DNA of 64,000 nucleotides from positions 1 through 64,000 of the forward strand of contig JAFSUG010000001.1 in assembly GCA_017445385.1 (NCBI GenBank). The letters are read 5' to 3'. The translations under genes were made by a program, and so were the position numbers. Below are positions 9,310-17,946 of the stretch, in pieces; position 1 is the stretch's first letter; each line of letters starts with the position of its first letter. Below the pieces are notes generated by a model, which was not told where the DNA came from, ran no database searches, and worked only from the letters and a program-made list of their open reading frames with translations. Origin of the DNA: Oscillospiraceae bacterium (lineage in GTDB: Bacteria > Bacillota > Clostridia > Oscillospirales > Oscillospiraceae).

Positions 9310-10314
9310 ATGATCGTTATACTGAAACACGGCGTTGCTCCGGAAAAGCAGCAGCAGCTCATTGCTTGGCTTGAAAATCTCGGCCTGCGCATCCACGTAT
9401 CGGACGGCGACTACCAAACGGTTCTCGGTCTGATCGGCGATACAACGCGCGTGGATATGGATCTCGTTGCGAGCCTTGAAATTGTCGATACGGTCAAGCG
9501 CGTGAGCGAACCGTTCAAATGCTGCAACCGCAAGTTCCATCCGGACGATATGGTTGTTGAAGTGGGCGACGTGAAGATCGGCGGCGGCAATTTTGCGATG
9601 ATCGCCGGTCCCTGCTCGGTTGAAACCGAAGAGCAGATCGTTGCCGTTGCGAAAGCGGTAAAGGCTTCCGGCGCAGATTTGCTGCGCGGCGGCGCGTTCA
9701 AGCCGCGCACGTCGCCGTATGATTTCCAGGGGCTCAAGGCAACCGGCATCGAGCTGCTGAAGATCGCAAGAAAAGAAACGGGGCTTCCGTTCGTCACCGA
9801 GGTGATGAGCACGCACGATCTGCCGCTGTTTGAGGACGTGGACGTGATCCAGATCGGCGCGCGCAATATGCAGAACTTCGATCTTCTGCGCGAGGTCGGC
9901 AAAATGAACCGCCCGATCCTGCTCAAGCGCGGCATGGCAAATACGCTCAAGGAGCTTCTGATGAGCGCGGAATATATCATGGCAAGCGGCAATGAGCGCG
10001 TGATCCTCTGCGAGCGCGGCATCCGCACGTTCGGCGATTATACGCGCAATACGCTCGATCTTTCCGCCGTTGCGGTTTTGCATGAGCTGACGCATCTGCC
10101 CGTGATCGTAGACCCCAGCCACGCAACCGGCGTCAGCCGCTACGTGCCGCCGATGGCTTGCGCGGCAGCCGCTGCCGGAGCGGACGGACTGATCATTGAG
10201 GTGCATAACGATCCGATCCATGCGCTCTGCGATGGCGCGCAGTCGCTCCGTCCGGAGGAATACGACGCGCTTGCAAAGCAGATCCGCGGCATCCGCGAGG
10301 TGCTTTCGAAATGA
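9310..10314 (+). CDS. aroF: 3-deoxy-7-phosphoheptulonate (DAHP) synthase with N-terminal regulatory domain
   Basis: Condenses phosphoenolpyruvate and erythrose-4-phosphate, the first shikimate-pathway step. The start is the ATG at 9310 after GGGAGGG, giving 334 residues beginning MIVILKHG. Residues 1-70 form the ferredoxin-like domain that in related enzymes (for example Thermotoga) gives Tyr/Phe feedback control. The catalytic barrel follows, with MIAGPCSVE near 97, [14 protein letters not shown], and C-terminal VDPSHATG. It is the first gene of the operon and overlaps tyrA by 4 bp. The symbol follows common Firmicutes usage; some annotators use aroA or aroG. Confidence 0.95.
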   Translation: MIVILKHGVAPEKQQQLIAWLENLGLRIHVSDGDYQTVLGLIGDTTRVDMDLVASLEIVDTVKRVSEPFKCCNRKFHPDDMVVEVGDVKIGGGNFAMIAGPCSVETEEQIVAVAKAVKASGADLLRGGAFKPRTSPYDFQGLKATGIELLKIARKETGLPFVTEVMSTHDLPLFEDVDVIQIGARNMQNFDLLREVGKMNRPILLKRGMANTLKELLMSAEYIMASGNERVILCERGIRTFGDYTRNTLDLSAVAVLHELTHLPVIVDPSHATGVSRYVPPMACAAAAAGADGLIIEVHNDPIHALCDGAQSLRPEEYDALAKQIRGIREVLSK

Positions 10315-11144
10315 CGGTTGGGATCGTCGGGCTCGGGCTGATCGGCGGCTCGTTTGCCAAGGCGTACAAAGAAGCCGGATGGCAGGTGTTCGCCTGCGAA
10401 AAAAGCAGGTCTACGCTGGATTTCGCGCAGATGAGCGGCGCGGTGGGCGGCGAGCTGACGGAGAAAACCGCCGCGCAATGCGATCTTGTGATCCTTGCGC
10501 TTTACCCGGAGGCGTCGATTGCGTGGCTGGAGCGGATGGCAGGCTTTATCCGCCGCGATGCGGTCGTTGTGGATGTGTGCGGCACGAAGCGCACCGTTTG
10601 CGCAGCGTGTTTTCCGCTTGCCAAGCGGTACGGCTTTCTCTATGCCGGCGGCCATCCCATGGCAGGCACGCACAATTCCGGCTTCAAGTATGCCCGCGCT
10701 GATCTCTATAAAGGCGCGCCGATGGTGATCGTTCCGCCGGTTTACGATGATATCGAGCTGCTCGACCGCATCAAGGCGCTGCTCGTGCCGGCAGGGTTCG
10801 GCAGTTTCCACGTAACGACTGCCGAAAAGCATGATCAGATCATCGCCTTTACCTCGCAGATGGCGCACCTCGTTTCCAATGCCTATATCAAAAGCCCCAC
10901 CGCGCGTGCGCATAAGGGCGTGAGCGCCGGAAGCTATAAGGATCTCACGCGCGTTGCGTGGCTCAATCCGCAGATGTGGTCGGAGCTGTTTTTGGAAAAT
11001 AAGGATAATCTCCTGCGCGAGCTGGATACGCTGATCGAAAATCTCGGCGCGTATAAAACCGCGCTGGAGGCGGAGGATTCGGAAACCTTGACCGCGCTGC
11101 TCGATGAAGGCAGGCGGATCAAAGAGGAGGTAGACGGCAGATGA
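10311..11144 (+). CDS. tyrA: prephenate dehydrogenase
   Basis: 277 residues. The enzyme oxidatively decarboxylates prephenate to 4-hydroxyphenylpyruvate, the tyrosine branch. The N-terminal Rossmann motif VGLGLIGGSFAKA (about 4-16) binds NAD(P). The substrate-binding GGHPMAGTHNSGF lies near 114-126, and a helical dimerisation domain follows. There is no C-terminal ACT domain, so Tyr feedback on this enzyme is less likely and control may rest on the leader and DAHP synthase. It overlaps both neighbours by 4 bp (ATGA). Confidence 0.95.
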   Translation: MTVGIVGLGLIGGSFAKAYKEAGWQVFACEKSRSTLDFAQMSGAVGGELTEKTAAQCDLVILALYPEASIAWLERMAGFIRRDAVVVDVCGTKRTVCAACFPLAKRYGFLYAGGHPMAGTHNSGFKYARADLYKGAPMVIVPPVYDDIELLDRIKALLVPAGFGSFHVTTAEKHDQIIAFTSQMAHLVSNAYIKSPTARAHKGVSAGSYKDLTRVAWLNPQMWSELFLENKDNLLRELDTLIENLGAYKTALEAEDSETLTALLDEGRRIKEEVDGR

Positions 11145-12196
11145 CTTCCGTGCATATTACCGCCTCGCGCAGCTACGATGTGCGCATCGAGCGCGGCTTG
11201 CTCGACCGCGTTGGCGATGCGATCCGCGAGGTTTGCGGCGAGAGCAAGGTCGTCCTCGTTACGGACGATACGGTGCGCGCGCTCTATGCCTCGCGCGTGC
11301 TGGAATCGCTTGCGCGCGCCGGCATTTCCGCGGAGCTGTTTTCCGTTTCGCCCGGCGAGGGCGCAAAGAGCCTTTCCGTTTATGCGCGGCTGTTATCGTT
11401 CCTTTCCGAGCAACACATGACGCGCACAGACGTGCTTGCCGCGCTCGGCGGTGGCGTTGTCGGCGATCTGACCGGCTTTGCCGCGGCAACGTTCCAGCGC
11501 GGAATCCGCTTCGTGCAAATTCCCACAACGCTGCTTGCGGACGTGGATTCGTCCGTTGGCGGTAAGACGGCGGTGAATCTGCCGAGCGGCAAAAATCAGG
11601 TGGGCTGCTTCTATCAGCCGCATCTTGTGCTCTGCGATCCGGACGCGCTAAATACGCTGCCGCAGGCGCAGTATCTCTGCGGCTGCGCAGAGGTGATGAA
11701 ATACGGCGTGCTCGGCAGCGCGGAATTTTTCCGCAGCCTGCGGCAAACGCCCGTTTCCGATCAGATAGAGGACGTGATCGCAACGTGCGTTCGCATGAAG
11801 AGCGAAATCGTGCAGAGCGATGAATTTGACCGCGGCCAGCGGCAGCTCCTCAATCTGGGGCATTCGTTCGGCCATGCCGTGGAAGCGTGCAGCGGCTTTT
11901 CCGTTCTGCATGGGCAGGCGGTTGCCATCGGCATGGCAATCATCGCGCGCGCCGGCGCAAAGCGCGGCGTATGCTCGGCGGAAACGGCAGGGGAGATCCT
12001 CGCCGCGCTGGAGCAGTATCATCTGCCTACAAGTACGGAATTTTCGGCGGACGAGCTGTTTTCCGCGATTTTTACCGATAAAAAGTTAACGGGCAAAACC
12101 ATGCACCTTGTTGTACCTGAGGAGATCGGGCGGTGCAGAATTCTGCCCGTTCCGGTGGAGGACGTTCGCGGCTGGATCGCGGACGGGCTTTCTTGA
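11141..12196 (+). CDS. aroB: 3-dehydroquinate synthase
   Basis: 351 residues, standard AroB length. It converts DAHP to 3-dehydroquinate using NAD and a divalent metal. Visible motifs: SPGEGAKS, the NAD-binding GGGVVGDLTGFAAATFQRGI, the PTTLLADVDSSVGGKTAVN segment, the metal ligand Glu in CGCAEVMKYG, and the metal-binding His residues in LGHSFGHAVE and LHGQAVAIGM. It overlaps tyrA by 4 bp upstream, and its TGA overlaps a TTG start of aroA downstream. Confidence 0.97.
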   Translation: MTSVHITASRSYDVRIERGLLDRVGDAIREVCGESKVVLVTDDTVRALYASRVLESLARAGISAELFSVSPGEGAKSLSVYARLLSFLSEQHMTRTDVLAALGGGVVGDLTGFAAATFQRGIRFVQIPTTLLADVDSSVGGKTAVNLPSGKNQVGCFYQPHLVLCDPDALNTLPQAQYLCGCAEVMKYGVLGSAEFFRSLRQTPVSDQIEDVIATCVRMKSEIVQSDEFDRGQRQLLNLGHSFGHAVEACSGFSVLHGQAVAIGMAIIARAGAKRGVCSAETAGEILAALEQYHLPTSTEFSADELFSAIFTDKKLTGKTMHLVVPEEIGRCRILPVPVEDVRGWIADGLS

Positions 12197-13446
12197 ACGT
12201 TACAATCGCGGCGGGCGCGCGCAGCGGCAGCGTGCGGATCCCGTCGTCAAAGTCGCAGGCACATCGCCTGCTGATCCTCGCCGCGCTGGGAAAACGCCCG
12301 ACCGCGCTGCAAATTCGCGGCATTTCGGAAGACATCGCCGCAACGATCCGTTGCCTGAACGCGCTCGGCGCAAAAATCCGGCAGGATGGCGAAATCGTTT
12401 TCGTAACGCCGATCGAAACCGTCTGCTCGCCGTGCGAGCTGCCCTGCGGCGAAAGCGGCTCTACGCTGCGGTTTCTGCTGCCGGTTGTTGCTGCGCTCGG
12501 CGCGGAGGCTGCGTTTTTGCGGAAAGGGCGGCTGCCGGAGCGTCCGCTTGCGCCGCTGGACGGCGAACTGAAAAAACACGGCGTTCGCCTTGCGGAAGAC
12601 GGCGAAAAGCTCCTTGTTTCCGGGCAGCTTCAGCCGGGCGCATACCGCCTGCCGGGCAACGTGTCCTCGCAGTTTTTTACGGGGCTGCTGCTTGCGCTGC
12701 CGCTGCTTTCGGCGGAAAGCACGCTCGAAATTGAGGGAACGCTGGAATCCGCGCCCTATGTGGAAATGACGGAGCAGGCGCTTGCGCTTGCGAATATTTC
12801 CGTTTCAAAAAAGGAAAAGACCTATCAAATACCGGGCAATCAATCCGCTTTTCTGCCGGAAAAATGCGCGGTTGAAGGCGACTGGTCAAACGCCGCGTTC
12901 TTCCTCTGCGCCGGCGCGCTGTCGCAAAAGGGCGTTACGGTGCATGGCTTGCGCATGGACTCCGCGCAGGGCGACCGCGCCGTTTTGGACGTTCTGCGAG
13001 CGATGGGCGCGGAGGTTACGTCTTCGGAAGATGCCGTTACCGTGCGGCGCAAAAAGCTCCGCGCGGTGCAGATCGACGCTTCGGCGATCCCCGATCTGAT
13101 CCCGGTGCTTGCGGCTGCGGCTTCGGCTGCGGAGGGCGAAACGAAAATCTATAATGCCGCGCGGCTGCGGCTGAAAGAATCGGATCGGCTGAAAACGACC
13201 GCCGCGATGCTTACATCGCTCGGCGCGGACGTGACAGAGCTGACCGATGGGCTGATCGTCCGCGGAAAGGAATCCCTTTCCGGCGGCACGGCGGAAGCCT
13301 TCGGCGATCACCGCATTGCCATGTCCGCCGCGGTTGCTTCATCGGTCTGCCGCGAAGCTGTAACGATCTGCGGCAGCGAAAGCGTGAACAAATCCTATCC
13401 GCAATTTTGGGCGGATTTTGCAGCACTGAAAGGTGGGAGCTTATGA
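12193..13446 (+). CDS. aroA: 3-phosphoshikimate 1-carboxyvinyltransferase (EPSP synthase)
   Basis: 417 residues. The enzyme transfers enolpyruvate from PEP to shikimate-3-phosphate. I chose the TTG at 12193 (TTGA overlap with aroB). It yields NVTIAAGARSGSVRIPSSKSQAHR, where the SKSQAHR substrate loop sits at the usual distance from the N-terminus; a GTG at 12133 would add 20 unconserved residues. Other motifs: CGESGSTLRFL, NVSSQFFTG, EGDWSNAAFF, RLKESDRL and FGDHRIAMS. The shift of GSQ to SSQ-type residues is within family variation. Its glyphosate class is not assigned. Confidence 0.95.
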   Translation: MNVTIAAGARSGSVRIPSSKSQAHRLLILAALGKRPTALQIRGISEDIAATIRCLNALGAKIRQDGEIVFVTPIETVCSPCELPCGESGSTLRFLLPVVAALGAEAAFLRKGRLPERPLAPLDGELKKHGVRLAEDGEKLLVSGQLQPGAYRLPGNVSSQFFTGLLLALPLLSAESTLEIEGTLESAPYVEMTEQALALANISVSKKEKTYQIPGNQSAFLPEKCAVEGDWSNAAFFLCAGALSQKGVTVHGLRMDSAQGDRAVLDVLRAMGAEVTSSEDAVTVRRKKLRAVQIDASAIPDLIPVLAAAASAAEGETKIYNAARLRLKESDRLKTTAAMLTSLGADVTELTDGLIVRGKESLSGGTAEAFGDHRIAMSAAVASSVCREAVTICGSESVNKSYPQFWADFAALKGGSL

Positions 13447-14519
13447 GCAGCACTTACGGTGAAAACCTGCGTATCACGATCTTCGGGCAGTCCCATTCGC
13501 CGGCAATCGGCGTAACGATTGAGGGGCTTCCTGCCGGCGCGGAGCTTGATCTCGATGCGCTGCAGCGGTTTCTGGATCGTCGCGCGCCGGGCAAAAATGC
13601 GCACTCTACCGCGCGGAAAGAGGCGGATGCGCCGGAGATCCTCTCCGGGCTGAATGGCAGCCGCATTTGCGGCGCACCGTTCACGGCGATCATTCGCAAT
13701 TCCGATACGCGCCCGGGCGATTATGAAAATCTGCGGCTTGTGCCGCGTCCCGGCCATGCCGATTTTACGGCGCAGGCGAAGTTCGGCGGCGCGCAGGACG
13801 TTTCCGGCGGCGGCCACTTTTCCGGCCGGCTGACCGCGCCGCTCTGCATTGCAGGCGGCATCTGCAAGCAGCTTTTGGAAAAGCGCGGCGTCTCCGTTTT
13901 CGCGCGCGCGGCGCAGATCGGCGGCGTACCCGATGAAGGCGCGCTCACCGCATCGGTTGCGGAAAAGCCGTTCCCAACCGTCAGCGATGCGGCAGGGGAG
14001 AAGATGCAGGCGCGGATTGCTGAGGCGAAATCGCAGGGCGACAGCGTCGGCGGCATCGTGGAATGCGCCATTTCGGGACTGCCTGCCGGCGTGGGCGATC
14101 CGATGTTCGGCGGCATGGAAAACCGCATCGCGCAGATCGTTTTCGGCATTCCGGCGGTGAAAGGATTGGAATTCGGCGCAGGCTTCTCGCTTTCGGAAAT
14201 GACCGGCAGCGAGGCAAATGATCCGTTTACAATCGAAAACGGAAAAGTTACCACGGAAACAAACCGCTGCGGCGGCATCCTCGGCGGCATTACAACCGGC
14301 GCGCCGCTTACGTTCCGCGCCGCGGTCAAGCCAACGCCATCCATTGCAAAACCGCAGAAAAGCGTAAACCTTGAAACGATGCAGCAGGCTCCGCTCATCG
14401 TGCAGGGACGGCATGATCCTTGCATCGTGCCGCGCGCCGTGCCGGTTGTGGAAGCGGCGGCGGCAATCGCGGTGCTCGATGCGCTCATGGGAAAGGATAA
14501 GGAATCAGCATGGACTTAA
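13443..14519 (+). CDS. aroC: chorismate synthase
   Basis: 358 residues. The enzyme forms chorismate from EPSP by FMN-dependent anti-1,4-elimination. The start is the ATG at 13443, overlapping the aroA stop (ATGA). Signatures: GENLRITIFGQSHSPAIG at the N-terminus, RPGHADF, a SGGGHFSGRLTAP segment, GIPAVKGLEFGAGF, and C-terminal GRHDPCIVPRAVPVVEAA. The next gene starts 10 bp before this stop. Together with its neighbours it completes the path to chorismate. Confidence 0.96.
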   Translation: MSSTYGENLRITIFGQSHSPAIGVTIEGLPAGAELDLDALQRFLDRRAPGKNAHSTARKEADAPEILSGLNGSRICGAPFTAIIRNSDTRPGDYENLRLVPRPGHADFTAQAKFGGAQDVSGGGHFSGRLTAPLCIAGGICKQLLEKRGVSVFARAAQIGGVPDEGALTASVAEKPFPTVSDAAGEKMQARIAEAKSQGDSVGGIVECAISGLPAGVGDPMFGGMENRIAQIVFGIPAVKGLEFGAGFSLSEMTGSEANDPFTIENGKVTTETNRCGGILGGITTGAPLTFRAAVKPTPSIAKPQKSVNLETMQQAPLIVQGRHDPCIVPRAVPVVEAAAAIAVLDALMGKDKESAWT

Positions 14520-15652
14520 ACGCATATCGCAAAGAAATCGATCAGCTCGATCAAACGATCACGGAATCGTTCTCGCGCCGCATGGCGGTTGCCGCCGAGA
14601 TTGCGGCATATAAAAAAGAAAACGGCATCGCCGTCTACGATGGAAAGCGCGAGCGTGAAAAGCTGCTTGCGATCTACAACGCCGCGCCGGATACGGACAA
14701 GCCGTATATCACGCAGCTTTATTCGCTGATTTTTGAGCTGAGCCGCAGCTATCAAACGCGGCTGATCGGCGATCAGACGGAGCTGACGAAGCAGATTGCC
14801 GATGCGATCGAGCATACGGAAAAGCTCTTCCCGGAAAGCGCGATGGTCGCCTGCCAGGGCGTGGAGGGCGCGTATTCGCAGCTTGCGTGCGAAAAGCTCT
14901 TCAAGCTGCCGAGCGTTTTCTATTTTTCCTCGTTCGAAGCGGTCTTCTCCGCGATTGATAACGGCCTTTGCAAATACGGCGTGATCCCCGTTGAAAACAG
15001 CACGGCAGGCTCGGTCAACGCGGTGTATGACCTGATGATGAAGCATCGTTTTCGCATCGTGCGCAGCATCCGGCTGAAGGTGGATCATAATCTGCTTGTA
15101 AAGCCCGGCACGCGCAAGGAGGATATCCGCGAAATCTATTCGCATGAGCAGGCAATCAGCCAGTGCAGCGAATATCTCAAGCAGTTTCCGAACGCGAAGA
15201 TCATCCCCTGCGAAAATACCGCCATCGCCGCAAAGCGCGTTTCGGAATCGGAAAACGCTAACAAAGCGGCAATCGCATCGAGCCTTTGCGCGAAGCTCTA
15301 TCATCTTTCCATGCTCTCCGAATCGATCCAGAACGAGGGCAATAATACAACGCGCTTTATCTGCATCTCGAAGCAAATCGAGATCTATCCCGGCGCGGAC
15401 CGCACGAGTCTTATGATGGTTCTGCCGCATGAGCCGGGCGCGCTTTATAAGGTGCTTTCGCGGTTCTATGCGCTCGGGATCAACCTGATCAAGCTGGAAA
15501 GCCGCCCGATCCCGGAGCGGAATTTTGAGTTTATGTTCTATTTCGATCTGGAAACGTCCGTTTATTCGCCGCAGTTCTTGCAGCTGATGGGCGAGCTGGA
15601 ATCGCTGTGCGAGCGGTTTTCCTATCTCGGCAGCTACGGCGAGGTCGTATGA
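14510..15652 (+). CDS. pheA: bifunctional chorismate mutase / prephenate dehydratase (P-protein)
   Basis: 380 residues in three parts. Chorismate mutase type AroQ spans about 1-90 (YRKEIDQLDQTI). Prephenate dehydratase spans about 110-280 (QGVEGAYSQLA, then PVENSTAGSVN, and the catalytic NNTTRFICIS). A C-terminal ACT domain (about 300-375) carries LESRPIPERNFEFMFY, the Phe-binding ESRP motif. It makes phenylpyruvate from chorismate and also supplies prephenate to TyrA. Phe feedback through the ACT domain is expected from the family. It overlaps aroC by 10 bp. Confidence 0.95.
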   Translation: MDLNAYRKEIDQLDQTITESFSRRMAVAAEIAAYKKENGIAVYDGKREREKLLAIYNAAPDTDKPYITQLYSLIFELSRSYQTRLIGDQTELTKQIADAIEHTEKLFPESAMVACQGVEGAYSQLACEKLFKLPSVFYFSSFEAVFSAIDNGLCKYGVIPVENSTAGSVNAVYDLMMKHRFRIVRSIRLKVDHNLLVKPGTRKEDIREIYSHEQAISQCSEYLKQFPNAKIIPCENTAIAAKRVSESENANKAAIASSLCAKLYHLSMLSESIQNEGNNTTRFICISKQIEIYPGADRTSLMMVLPHEPGALYKVLSRFYALGINLIKLESRPIPERNFEFMFYFDLETSVYSPQFLQLMGELESLCERFSYLGSYGEVV

Positions 15653-16863
15653 TGCGCTGCGGCTTGCTCGGCGAGAAGCTCTCGCATAGCTATTCGCCGC
15701 AGATCCATGCGCAGCTTGCCGCGTATGATTATCGGCTGTACGAGGTTGCGCCGGATGATCTGAAAGTATTTCTGCTGCATGGCGAATGGGACGGCTTAAA
15801 CGTTACGATCCCCTATAAAAAGGCGGTTTTGCCCTATTGCGCGTCGCTTTCGGAAACGGCGCGGCGCATCGGCAGCGTCAATACGCTCGTCCGCGGGAAA
15901 GACGGCATTTTCGGCGAAAATACCGATGCTTACGGCTTTTCCGAAACGCTCCGCGCAAGCGGAATTTCTGTTTTCGGCAAGAAGGCGATCGTCCTCGGCA
16001 GCGGCGGCGCGTCGGTCATGGTGTGCGACGTTCTGCGGAGCCTCGGCGCGTCGGTTACGGTGATCTCCCGAAGCGGCGCGGACAATTATGGGAATTTGGA
16101 TCGTCATGCGGATGCGCAGCTCATCGTGAACGCAACGCCCGTCGGGACTTATCCCAACAACGGCATATCGCCCGTGGATTTGGGGATTTTCCCGCAATGC
16201 GAAGCGGTTTTCGACCTGATTTATAACCCGGCGCGGACCGCGCTGTTGCTGCAAGCGGAGCGGCTCGGAATCGCCGGCTTTAACGGGCTGAAAATGCTCG
16301 TTGCGCAGGCAAAGCGCAGCGCGGAGCTGTTTACCGGCAGCGCGATTGACGATGCGAAAATCGAAACGATCGAAGCCGCGCTCTCGGCGCAGATGCGCAA
16401 TATCGTGCTGATCGGGATGCCCGGCTGCGGCAAAAGCGCGGTGGGCAAGGCGCTTGCGGAAAAGACGGGCAAAGCGTTTTTCGATGCCGATGCGGAGCTT
16501 GTGAAAGCGGCTGGAAAGACCATTCCGGAAATTTTCGCCGAAGACGGCGAGGCGGAATTTCGCCGCATGGAAACGGAAACGCTCTGCCTTCTCGGCAAAA
16601 AATCCGGCGCGGTGATCGCAACGGGCGGCGGCTGCGTTACGGTGGCGCGGAATTACGATCTGCTCCATCAAAACGGCAAAATCGTCTGGCTCAAACGCAG
16701 CTTGGACGCGCTGCCGAAAGACGGCAGACCGCTTTCACAAAAAACCGATCTGCAGGCGATGTATGAAAAACGCCGCGGATTTTATGAAGCGTTTTCCGAT
16801 GCTGCCGTTTCCAACGATGGCGAACTTTCGGAAACGGTAAAAGCCGTTTTGGAGGTGCTTTGA
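15649..16863 (+). CDS. aroEK: shikimate dehydrogenase - shikimate kinase fusion
   Basis: 404 residues joining two pathway enzymes. Residues 1-245 are AroE: GEKLSHSYSPQIH, NVTIPYKKAV with the catalytic Lys, GSVNTLV, and the NADP motif GSGGASVMV. Residues about 248-404 are AroK: Walker A GMPGCGKSAVGKAL, shikimate-binding DADAEL, FRRMETETL, TGGGCV, and the lid Arg in DGRPLS. The ATG at 15649 overlaps the pheA stop; a second ATG follows immediately. All key residues in both halves appear intact. Two consecutive-use enzymes in one chain suggests coordinated dosage or channelling; that is inference. Confidence 0.94.
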   Translation: MMRCGLLGEKLSHSYSPQIHAQLAAYDYRLYEVAPDDLKVFLLHGEWDGLNVTIPYKKAVLPYCASLSETARRIGSVNTLVRGKDGIFGENTDAYGFSETLRASGISVFGKKAIVLGSGGASVMVCDVLRSLGASVTVISRSGADNYGNLDRHADAQLIVNATPVGTYPNNGISPVDLGIFPQCEAVFDLIYNPARTALLLQAERLGIAGFNGLKMLVAQAKRSAELFTGSAIDDAKIETIEAALSAQMRNIVLIGMPGCGKSAVGKALAEKTGKAFFDADAELVKAAGKTIPEIFAEDGEAEFRRMETETLCLLGKKSGAVIATGGGCVTVARNYDLLHQNGKIVWLKRSLDALPKDGRPLSQKTDLQAMYEKRRGFYEAFSDAAVSNDGELSETVKAVLEVL

Positions 16864-17306
16864 TGAAGTTTTTGATACTGAACGGACCGAATCTCAATCT
16901 GCTCGGTCTGCGTGAGCCGGATATTTACGGCAGGCAGACCTATGCCGATCTCGAAGCGCTTGTGCGCGAAACGTGCGCTGCGGAGGGGATCGAATGCGAG
17001 CTTTACCAGTCCAACCATGAGGGCGATCTCGTCGACCGCATTCAGGCAGCCTATGGCAATGTGGACGGCATCGTGATAAACCCTGCCGCCTATACGCATA
17101 CGAGCGTAGCGATCCTCGATGCGCTCAAGGCGGTGGCGATTCCGGCGGTTGAGGTGCATATCTCGGACGTGAAATCGCGCGAGAGCTTCCGGCAGATTTC
17201 CTATCCGGGCATGGCTTGCGTCAAAACGTTTATGGGACTCGGTCTGGACGGCTACCGTCAGGCAATCCGCTTTTTGAAGCAATATTTGAATAAAGAAAAC
17301 GGCTGA
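16863..17306 (+). CDS. aroQ: type II 3-dehydroquinate dehydratase
   Basis: 147 residues, the usual size for the small dodecameric type II enzyme. It dehydrates 3-dehydroquinate to 3-dehydroshikimate. Motifs: ILNGPNLNLLGLREPDIYG (active-site Arg and Tyr region), YQSNHEGDLVD, NPAAYTHTS, VEVHISDVKSRESFR and the C-terminal GLGLDGY. The ATG at 16863 shares its A with the TGA stop of aroEK. It is the last gene of the operon and is followed at once by a strong terminator. Confidence 0.96.
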   Translation: MKFLILNGPNLNLLGLREPDIYGRQTYADLEALVRETCAAEGIECELYQSNHEGDLVDRIQAAYGNVDGIVINPAAYTHTSVAILDALKAVAIPAVEVHISDVKSRESFRQISYPGMACVKTFMGLGLDGYRQAIRFLKQYLNKENG

Positions 17307-17327
17307 GATACCTCAGCCGTTTTCTTT
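17292..17327. terminator. bidirectional terminator between aroQ and nnrE
   Basis: A perfect 16-bp stem (17292-17307 with 17312-17327, loop ATAC) has A-rich and T-rich flanks on both sides. It ends the aro operon on the plus strand and, inside the last codons of the convergent gene, the minus-strand transcript too. Confidence 0.9.
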
Positions 17328-17939
17328 ATTTGGTTTTAAGCGGATACCGATGTCGCAGTTGATTTTTCGGCGCATCGCTTCATCGGCAAGCCCTTGAAAA
17401 TGACCGTGCTTGTAAAAGCCGATGGAAACGGTCAGATCGGAGCGGACGAACAGCTCGCCCATGCCCGTATCGCCGTTTAAGCCGCTGTTGATGTCCGCGC
17501 TGACGACGTATGCGCCGGAGCGGTTGATCGCGCGGATCGCGTCGCTGAACGGCGCCTGCGGCATCCCGCGAAAGCCTGTGCCGAACAGGCAGTCAAGCAC
17601 GCTGCCATAGGTGCTGAAATCGGTTTCCGGCTGAAATTTGCGGACGGGTACGCCGGCGGCAACAGCGCGGTCAAAATAGAATCTGCCGTCCTCGGAAAAG
17701 GAATCGGAGAGCAGATAGATCGTGCAGGGGATTCCGGCTTGCTGTAAATAAGCCGCAGCCACGAAACCGTCGCCGGCGTTGTTGCCTTTTCCGCAGACGA
17801 TCGCAACCGGCGCTTTCCAGTCCGCCGCGCGGAAAATCGCTTCGCCTGCGCGGCGCATCAGCTCTTTGGATGGAACAAAGTGCTCAATCGTATATGCGTC
17901 GCTTTCGCGCATCGTTTTTACGGATACCGTTTTTTCCAT
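17313..17939 (-). CDS. nnrE: NAD(P)H-hydrate epimerase (YjeF N-terminal domain)
   Basis: 208 residues covering only the YjeF_N domain. It interconverts R and S forms of hydrated NAD(P)H so that damaged cofactor can be repaired. The core CGKGNNAGDGFVAAAYL (near 49-65) and DCLFGTGFRG and DINSGLNGDTG segments are present. The dehydratase domain (NnrD), fused in many bacteria, is absent here and must be encoded elsewhere. It lies 7 bp after the flavoprotein gene, probably in one transcript, and its last codons lie within the shared terminator. Confidence 0.88.
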   Translation of the reverse strand: MEKTVSVKTMRESDAYTIEHFVPSKELMRRAGEAIFRAADWKAPVAIVCGKGNNAGDGFVAAAYLQQAGIPCTIYLLSDSFSEDGRFYFDRAVAAGVPVRKFQPETDFSTYGSVLDCLFGTGFRGMPQAPFSDAIRAINRSGAYVVSADINSGLNGDTGMGELFVRSDLTVSIGFYKHGHFQGLADEAMRRKINCDIGIRLKPNKENG

Positions 17940-17946
17940 TTGGCGT

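Noticed and set aside
9214-9310. T-box riboswitch before aroF
   Set aside because: No AGGGTGGNACCGCG T-box core or Stem I features are present; the leader peptide and terminator explain the region.
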